Shown here: positions 58,821 to 64,000 of the stretch, piece by piece
Layout of the letters: each line of letters begins with the position of its first letter
How positions within the stretch are numbered: the stretch's first letter is position 1
From: VRUE01 sp963774555
Lineage (GTDB): Bacteria > Actinomycetota > Thermoleophilia > Solirubrobacterales > 70-9
Length of the DNA stretch: 64,000 nt
Assembly: GCA_963774555.1 (NCBI GenBank)
Contig: CAVZFL010000001.1
Span: forward strand, 434,001 to 498,000
Direction: 5' to 3'
The notes under the pieces: generated by a model
Databases searched by the model: none
Seen by the model: only the letters and a program-made list of their open reading frames with translations
What the model was told of the DNA's origin: nothing
Position numbers and translations under genes: made by a program

Positions 58821-58940
58821 AGCCCCGTAGACCGGCGCATCTCGGCGTCCTCGGTCGGCCGTCTCGCTCACGCACCAAAAGTGCGCTCGCTTCACCGACC
58901 TCCCTGCGTCCACCGACCTGCTTGGTCTACAGGGCTCTAG
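58817..58940. repeat. Long inverted repeat following ychF (16 of 17 bp paired)
   Basis: Arms CTAGAGCCC-C-GTAGACC (58817-58833) and GGTCTAC-A-GGGCTCTAG (58924-58940) with one mismatch. The 90-bp centre contains further hairpins (CGCAC-CAAAA-GTGCG; GGTCGG with CCGACC). It includes the ychF stop codon and fills the gap to the next gene. Confidence 0.85.
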
Positions 58941-58950
58941 TGTTCGCAGT

Positions 58951-59940
58951 GTGGATCAGGGGGCGAGGTTTCCCAAGGTCGCCGCCAAGCGGGGCCACTA
59001 CGAGAGCTTCTACGTCAAGGCCTGCCAGCCCGGCGGCGGGCGGGGGATCTGGATCCGCCATACGGTCCACAAGCGACCGGGCGCCGAGCCCAACGCCTCG
59101 ATCTGGTTCGTCCTCTTCGACCGCGAGGCCGAGGGGCCGCGGGCGACCAAGGTGACGGTGCCGGCCGAGAAGCTCTCGGCGCCGGTCGGCTCCTGGATCA
59201 GGGTCAACCGGGCCGAGATCGGCCCCGCCAAGGCGAGCGGCTTAATCGAGAGCGAGGCGCTGAACGCCGCCTGGGACCTCACCTTCACGGGGGACGCCGA
59301 GCCCTGCAAGTACCTGCCTTCGGACTGGCTCTACGAGGCGCGGTTGCCGAAAACGAAGTTCGTCGCTCCCTTCCCCGACGCGCAATTCAGCGGCCATCTG
59401 GAGGTCGACGGCGAGGCGATCGAGCTCGACGGCTGGCCCGGGATGATCGGCCACAACTGGGGCAGCGAGCACGCCGAGCGCTGGGTCTGGCTCGAGGGAA
59501 CCGGCTTCGAGGACGGCGCCGGCACCTACTTCGACGCCGGCGCCGCCCGGGTCAAGGTCGGCCCCTGGACCACCCCCTGGCTGCCCTCGGGGATGCTGAT
59601 GCTCGACGGCGAGGAACACCGGCTCGGCGGCTTCGGCCAGATCGGCTCCGCCTCGATCGAGGCCAGGCCGACCTCCTGCGAGTTCACCCTCCCCGGCCGC
59701 GACATCGTCGTCCGCGGCCGCGTCAGCGCCCCGCAGAAGGACTTCGTCGGCTGGATCTACGCTGACCCCGCCGGCCCCGAGCACAACACGGTCAACTGCT
59801 CGGTCTCCGACCTAGAGCTGACCGTCGAACGCCCCGCCGAGCCACCGCGCCAGCTGACCTTGAGCGCCGGCGCCGCCTACGAGTTCGGCATGCGCGAGAC
59901 CGACCACGGCATCCCGGTTCAGCCCTATCCCGACGGCTAG
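58951..59940 (+). CDS. CrtC/AttH-like lipocalin-fold protein
   Basis: 329 residues from GTG 58951. Beta-rich, with GHYESFYVKACQPGGGRGIWIRHTVHK, WPGMIGHNWGSEHAERWVWLEG and C-terminal GWIYADPAG, as in hydroxyneurosporene-synthase-like/AttH two-lipocalin proteins. Often a hydratase or lipid-binding protein; no carotenoid genes are nearby. Confidence 0.78.
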   Translation: MDQGARFPKVAAKRGHYESFYVKACQPGGGRGIWIRHTVHKRPGAEPNASIWFVLFDREAEGPRATKVTVPAEKLSAPVGSWIRVNRAEIGPAKASGLIESEALNAAWDLTFTGDAEPCKYLPSDWLYEARLPKTKFVAPFPDAQFSGHLEVDGEAIELDGWPGMIGHNWGSEHAERWVWLEGTGFEDGAGTYFDAGAARVKVGPWTTPWLPSGMLMLDGEEHRLGGFGQIGSASIEARPTSCEFTLPGRDIVVRGRVSAPQKDFVGWIYADPAGPEHNTVNCSVSDLELTVERPAEPPRQLTLSAGAAYEFGMRETDHGIPVQPYPDG

Positions 59941-59963
59941 CACCTCCGCCCTCTCGGAGATCC

Positions 59964-60527
59964 CTACTGGCTGATCTGGGTCGCCAGGGCGGGTTCGCTG
60001 AAGAGGGCCTGGAGGAGGTTGAGCGAGCCCTCCCAATAGTCGACCAGGCCGGTGATCCGATCGGCATGCTCCGGGAGAATCGCCACGGTTCTCCGCGTCC
60101 GAGCCGCGTTGGACTGGGTGCTGATCGCCACGGTATTGGGGACGGACCTCGCGTATTCCGTTACAGCGTGGCAGGCGTCGTACCGGCTCGAGTCGTAGAT
60201 GTCGTCGAGGGTGACCCCGACGGCGCTGAGAGTGTCCTCGTGGTCCGCGATCAGGATTTGGGGGCCTGCGGCGATTCCCACCGCCGTGATCCTTCGCAGC
60301 ACATCTCTCGAGGGTTCGAGGGGCTCCTCCGTGTGAAGTTCAAGCTCACGGAGCGCTGCGAATCCCGAGCTCGACGCGTACAGAGGCAAGGGATCGCCTT
60401 TGCGATGGAATCGACCTGTGTATCGCGCAGGCTCGCCGACCGAGCTCCAGGCATCGATGCCAAAGGGAGTGTTTCTGAACACTTCCAGTCGCGAGTGGAT
60501 CAGCTGAAGCGATTCGCCTTGCGTCAT
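59964..60527 (-). CDS. RES-domain toxin
   Basis: 187 residues from ATG 60527 (MTQGESLQLIHSRLEVF); ATG 60560 also possible. RES family pattern: SRLEVFRNTPFGIDAWSSVGEPARYTGRFHRKGDPLPLYASSSGFAALRELELH, with Arg, Tyr and Glu as in NAD+-degrading RES toxins. The Xre-type antitoxin gene is adjacent but divergent. Confidence 0.83.
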   Translation of the reverse strand: MTQGESLQLIHSRLEVFRNTPFGIDAWSSVGEPARYTGRFHRKGDPLPLYASSSGFAALRELELHTEEPLEPSRDVLRRITAVGIAAGPQILIADHEDTLSAVGVTLDDIYDSSRYDACHAVTEYARSVPNTVAISTQSNAARTRRTVAILPEHADRITGLVDYWEGSLNLLQALFSEPALATQISQ

Positions 60528-60720
60528 CGTGCTTGCCTGCTCTAAGGAATCGGGAGGCACCTTTTCGCCCCTGGCAATGTACCTGACATTTAGACTGACT
60601 CCAAGCGGTCATTGCATTAGACAAGCTGACGGACGTACGGTGGACATCCGTCCTGTCGATCGGCTATATTTCCCAGGTTCGCCCGCAGCCGCACAAAGTG
60701 TGATCAGAGGCAAGGCATCG

Positions 60721-61083
60721 ATGCCAGACCTTCTAAGAGAGATCGAGCAAGCGCGAGAGCCCGCCAAGGCGGCACGAATGGCTCACAACGTTCTCGCGCT
60801 CACCGCCGACGAGATCGCCGTTGCAACGGGGGCCGACCAGCGAACCGTTCGGCGCTGGTGGCACAACGGCTCCTCGCCGACTCGCTATCGCAGGCAGCTC
60901 GACGACCTCAGGGCGGTTGCCGAGATCCTCTCCGTCACCATGCACGAAGAGGCGATTGGATCGTGGTTGCGTTCGCGCAACCGCTACCTCAACTACGAGC
61001 GTCCCCTCGAGGCTCTTGGCAGGGACGAATTCGACAAAGTTCGGGAGGCTGCGTTCGCCTTCGTCGACGGGGCTCATCTCTAG
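60721..61083 (+). CDS. Xre/MbcA/ParS-type antitoxin
   Basis: 120 residues from ATG 60721 (MPDLLREIEQAREPAKAARM). HTH LTADEIAVATGADQRTVRRWW and the C-terminal toxin-binding domain (SVTMHEEAIGSWLRSRNRYLNYERPLEALGRDEFDKVREAAFAFVDGAHL) of the DUF2384 family. It should bind the RES toxin and repress the shared intergenic promoter region. Confidence 0.85.
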   Translation: MPDLLREIEQAREPAKAARMAHNVLALTADEIAVATGADQRTVRRWWHNGSSPTRYRRQLDDLRAVAEILSVTMHEEAIGSWLRSRNRYLNYERPLEALGRDEFDKVREAAFAFVDGAHL

Positions 61084-61089
61084 GTTCGG

Positions 61090-62193
61090 CTAACCGGCGA
61101 CCTTTTCGAAGCTCATCCAGTCGCTGTAGGTGCCGAGGGCGGACTCGAGCTGGTCGCCGCGGATCTTGGTGACGCCACCGGTGCCGAAGAGCTTCGCCCA
61201 GACGATCCGCGGCGAGGCGCCGCGCTGGGTGACGACGACCTTCTTCAGCGCTCCTTCGAGGTAGCCGCCCAGCTTGGCGCTGATTTCGGGGCCGGAGAAT
61301 TTGAGCGTCCAGCTGTGCAGGGGGCAGTAGTAGTCGTAGGGATCGGGGACGCCGACGAGATAGGGGATCGGCGGACCGAAGAAGACGTTTTGGACGCTCT
61401 CGGTGTGGCCGCCCGAGCAGGCGGAGAAATAGGTTTCGGCGATTTCGCTGCCGTAGAGCACGACCTGGCCCCGGGTCGCTTCGGCGGCGAGATTGGTCGA
61501 TTCGGTCTCGCTGTCGATGCCTTCGTAGACCTGGCTGCGGGTGTCGTCGTAGAGGCCGAAGCCGTTGCCGCCGACGTTGACGCTGAGCGCGAAGGAGCGG
61601 GCGGCGACCGCCTGGGCGCGCAGCTCGGCCTGGGGCCATGAGGGCGGCGACTCGTTGGGGACGACGCCCTTGACGTACTGGTCGACCGGCAGCGCGTTGA
61701 TCACGTTGAGGGCGCCGGCGTCGCTGTCGGTGGGGACGACCTCGAGCGCGCCGCGGTAGGTGCCGATGCCGTCGATCGCCACCCGGCCGGCGCCGGCGGC
61801 GCGCAGCTTGCGGCCGCAGTCGGCGAGCGGTTTGCCGCTCGAGTCGCGCAGCTTGATCGCCGAGCCGACCCGGTGCGCCTCGTAGCCCCGGTTCGCTTCG
61901 AGCGCAACGCCGCAGGCGCTGGTGGCGCCGCTGAAGCCGACGTCGGTCGATGAGATGTCGAGCAGGACGCGGACGATCCGCGTGTTGGTGACCGTCCCGA
62001 TCGCCGTGCCGGAGTAGTAGTGGCCGAGGATGAAGCGGTAGTCCTTGCCGTGCTTGGCGTAGCCGTAGGCGCCGTACTGGCTCAAGCCGACACCGTGGCC
62101 GAAGCCGTGGCCTTTGACCACCCAGGAGACGCTGGCGTTCGCGCTCGGGGCGAGAAGCAGGAAGAGGAGCAGGGCTGTGAGGCGGATTCGCAT
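61090..62193 (-). CDS. SpoIID/LytB-domain secreted protein
   Basis: 367 residues. Signal peptide (MRIRLTALLLFLLLAPSANA), then VKGHGFGHGVGLSQYGAYGYAKHG, LPVDQYVKGVVPNESPPSWPQAELRAQAVAARSFAL, GQVVLYGSEIAETYFSACSGGHTESVQ: the SpoIID lytic-transglycosylase-like family, here with the GHGFGHGVG motif at the N-terminus. Probably acts on peptidoglycan outside the membrane. Confidence 0.9.
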   Translation of the reverse strand: MRIRLTALLLFLLLAPSANASVSWVVKGHGFGHGVGLSQYGAYGYAKHGKDYRFILGHYYSGTAIGTVTNTRIVRVLLDISSTDVGFSGATSACGVALEANRGYEAHRVGSAIKLRDSSGKPLADCGRKLRAAGAGRVAIDGIGTYRGALEVVPTDSDAGALNVINALPVDQYVKGVVPNESPPSWPQAELRAQAVAARSFALSVNVGGNGFGLYDDTRSQVYEGIDSETESTNLAAEATRGQVVLYGSEIAETYFSACSGGHTESVQNVFFGPPIPYLVGVPDPYDYYCPLHSWTLKFSGPEISAKLGGYLEGALKKVVVTQRGASPRIVWAKLFGTGGVTKIRGDQLESALGTYSDWMSFEKVAG

Positions 62194-62251
62194 CTCCGAT
62201 TCAACAGGTTCGAGATGGAGGAGTCTCGGCCTGCTCTACCCTTCGATCCAG

Positions 62252-63682
62252 GTGCAAGCGGCAGACCACAAGCTCCTCGCCGCGGGCGAGTGGCGCGAGA
62301 CCGGCGAGTGGGACGAGGTCAAGAGCCCCTACGACGGGACCGTGGTTGGGCGGGTGGCGCAGGGCGACGCGCCGCTGGTCGACGCCGCGGCCGAGGCTGC
62401 CCGCGAGGCCTTCGAGTCGGCCGACTTCCCCCAGCACGAGCGCGCCGCCGTGCTCGATCGAGCGGCCGAGCTGGTCGGCGAGCGGGTCGAGGACCTGGCG
62501 CTGACGATCGCCGCCGAGGCTGGCAAGCCGCTGAAGACGGCCACGGTTGAGGCGCAGCGCTGCGTCGACACCCTGACCTTCTCCGCCACCGAGGCGCGCA
62601 AGCTGACCGGCGGCACGGTGCCGATGGAGGCCTCGCCGGCCGGCGGCGGCAAGCTCGGCGTGATGCTGCGCGTCCCCTACGGCGTCGTCGGCGCGATCAG
62701 TCCCTTCAACTTCCCACTCAACCTGGTCGCCCACAAGCTCGGGCCGGCGATCGCCGCCGGCAACGCGATCGTGCTCAAGCCCGCCGGGCAGACGCCGATC
62801 TCGGCGCTGAAGCTGGCGGCGATCCTGGGCGAGGCCGGCCTGCCGAAGGGCTGGCTCAGCGTCATCCCCGGCCCCGGCTCTCAGGTCGGCAACGCCATCG
62901 TCGAGCACGAGCTGACCGCGGCGCTCACCTTCACCGGCTCGGCCGAGGTCGGCTGGGGGATCCGCAGCCGCGTCCCCCACAAGAAGGTCAACCTTGAGCT
63001 GGGCTCCAACGCGCCGCTGATCGTCCATTCCGACGGCGACTGGGAGACGGCGGCGGACAAGGCCAAGCTGCACGCCTTCTCCCACGCCGGCCAGAGCTGC
63101 ATCTCGATCCAGCGCATCCTCGTCCACGAGGACGTAGCCGACCCCTTCGTCGAGCGACTCATCGCCAACACGGAAAAGCTGCGCGTCGGCGACCCGCTCG
63201 ATCCCGAGACCGACGTCGGCCCGCTGATTTCGCCAGGCGACCGCGACCGGGTCAAGCAGTGGGTCGACGAGGCTGTCGCCGAAGGCGCCGAGCTGCTCAG
63301 CGGCGGCGAGCTCGTCGACGAGGACCGCTGCCTGGCCCCGACCCTGCTCGGCTCACCTCCCCGCGAGGCCAAGGTCTGGTGCGAGGAGATCTTCGGCCCG
63401 GTGGCAACGATCGACCGCTACGCGGACTTCGCCGAGGCCCTGGCGATGGCCAACGACTCCAAGTTCGGCCTCCAAGCAGGAGTCTTCACCCGCGACGTAG
63501 GCCGCGCCCTCGAAGCTGCCAAAACCCTCGAGTTCGGCGGCGTCCTGATCAACGAGGTCCCCACCTTCCGCGCCGACCAGATGCCCTACGGCGGCGTCAA
63601 GGACTCCGGCAACACCCGCGAGGGCCCCGCCTTCGCCGTGATGGAGCTGACCGAGGAGCGCTTCGTCACCCTGCAGGGCTAA
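62252..63682 (+). CDS. Aldehyde dehydrogenase family protein
   Basis: 476 residues from GTG 62252 (VQAADHKLLAAGEW); the frame is open upstream into the divergent spoIID region. ALDH motifs: ISPFNFPLNLVAHKL, VLKPAGQTPI, FTGSAEVGWGIR, catalytic Glu in NLELGSNAP and Cys in AGQSCISIQRI, C-terminal MPYGGVKDSGNTREGP. Substrate unknown, possibly an acyl or glycolaldehyde-type aldehyde. Confidence 0.9.
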   Translation: MQAADHKLLAAGEWRETGEWDEVKSPYDGTVVGRVAQGDAPLVDAAAEAAREAFESADFPQHERAAVLDRAAELVGERVEDLALTIAAEAGKPLKTATVEAQRCVDTLTFSATEARKLTGGTVPMEASPAGGGKLGVMLRVPYGVVGAISPFNFPLNLVAHKLGPAIAAGNAIVLKPAGQTPISALKLAAILGEAGLPKGWLSVIPGPGSQVGNAIVEHELTAALTFTGSAEVGWGIRSRVPHKKVNLELGSNAPLIVHSDGDWETAADKAKLHAFSHAGQSCISIQRILVHEDVADPFVERLIANTEKLRVGDPLDPETDVGPLISPGDRDRVKQWVDEAVAEGAELLSGGELVDEDRCLAPTLLGSPPREAKVWCEEIFGPVATIDRYADFAEALAMANDSKFGLQAGVFTRDVGRALEAAKTLEFGGVLINEVPTFRADQMPYGGVKDSGNTREGPAFAVMELTEERFVTLQG

Positions 63683-63700
63683 ACCTCATAAAAGTGCGTA

Positions 63701-63722
63701 TATCCCTACTATTATGGGGATA
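63701..63722. promoter_or_regulatory. Operator-like inverted repeat upstream of the last gene
   Basis: TATCCC-N10-GGGATA, 4 bp before the ATG of the winged-helix gene, in an AT-rich stretch. Probably an autoregulatory site. Confidence 0.5.
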
Positions 63723-63726
63723 GATC

Positions 63727-64000
63727 ATGGACTTCAGGCGACCGCTGACCGTTGTGACACCCACGCTCGATGGCGATGTTCTGGCTGTCCTGGCCGGTGC
63801 CGATGCCGAGTTCAGTGGACGGCACATCCATCGCATGGTCCGGAGCGGATCGGAGAATGGGGTCCGCAACGCCGCCGAGCGACTGGTCGCGCAGGGGGTG
63901 GTGAGCAGTCGCCGCGCCGGGCGGGCTAACCTCTACCGGCTCAATCGGGAGCATCTTGCAGCTCCGTACATCGAGGCCCTCGCCACCCTGCGCGCACAGC
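63727..64000 (+). CDS. Winged-helix / nucleotidyltransferase-type protein (N-terminal part, runs off the right edge)
   Basis: At least 91 residues from ATG 63727: MDFRRPLTVVTPTLDGDVLAVLAGADAEFSGRHIHRMV..NGVRNAAERLVAQGVVSSRRAGRANLYRLNREHLAAPYIEALATLRAQ. The winged-helix domain and the LYRLNREHLAAP..EAL sequence match the N-terminal part of actinobacterial proteins that continue into a nucleotidyltransferase domain, which would lie beyond the window. Confidence 0.7.
   Translation, partial: MDFRRPLTVVTPTLDGDVLAVLAGADAEFSGRHIHRMVRSGSENGVRNAAERLVAQGVVSSRRAGRANLYRLNREHLAAPYIEALATLRAQ

Overview
The window is 64 kb of high-GC actinobacterial chromosome. Gene content points to Thermoleophilia / Solirubrobacterales: large secreted propeller-like proteins ending in Lys/His-rich tails, a GXT collagen-like surface protein, an HtrA/two-component operon, a CobA-HemD fusion, and GTG/TTG starts with ATGA/GTGA/TTGA overlaps. 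The lineage is inferred from protein style and gene order, not from a marker gene.

Layout. 1-9.9 kb: start of a glycosyltransferase, a response regulator / histidine kinase / HtrA operon, thiL, a flippase-like protein, a GT-C mannosyltransferase, a class A PBP, a short MscS and a CPBP protease; four frames here are broken. 9.9-15 kb: L,D-transpeptidase, a small membrane protein, an NAD-dependent epimerase, pyrE, yceH and vapBC, with two minus-strand tRNA-like RNA loci at 9.9-10.2 and 12.6-12.85 kb. 15-23 kb: collagen-like protein and three large secreted proteins using GAA heavily. 23.1-32 kb: a tRNA-Arg(CCT) island with tyrosine integrase, excisionase-like protein, XRE regulators, a ubiquitin-like conjugation operon (Ubl, E2-like, JAB-E1 fusion), XRE-ImmA pair, DUF5678/aspartic protease pair and two MNT/HEPN modules, punctuated by four copies of the tRNA 5' half. 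32-33.4 kb: a further toxin-antitoxin-like pair and two unknown genes. 33.4-47.2 kb: galT, slipin/NfeD, TlpA-like protein, an SF2 helicase, birA and a heme/cytochrome c operon (ccmABC, ccmD-like, hemA, hemC, cobA-hemD) with an AbrB/PIN module embedded in it. 47.2-64 kb: methyltransferases, ATP-grasp enzyme, two aldehyde dehydrogenases, rarA, DUF1385, methylmalonyl-CoA epimerase, PAP2, ychF, a CrtC-like protein, RES/Xre, SpoIID and the start of a winged-helix gene.

Three things stand out. First, two paralogous RNA loci each encode an 89-nt tRNA-like molecule with a Sec/Ser-type long variable arm and a 6-bp D stem with a 4-nt loop, behind a near-identical promoter (TTGATK-N16-TACGYT). Each is followed by a tail that is complementary to its own anticodon arm and then by an intrinsic terminator. 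The complementary segments differ in sequence between the copies but pairing is kept, which is covariation. Second, the window is rich in perfect inverted repeats: several lie in frame inside conserved genes (thiL, mannosyltransferase, birA, rarA), and others form two small families of nested hairpins at gene junctions. Third, the tRNA-Arg island is a tandem accretion array carrying a compact ubiquitin-like modification operon under an XRE/ImmA switch.

A caution: three of the broken frames are each repaired by restoring one CG dinucleotide to a CGCG site, so these are more likely sequence errors than real gene decay.
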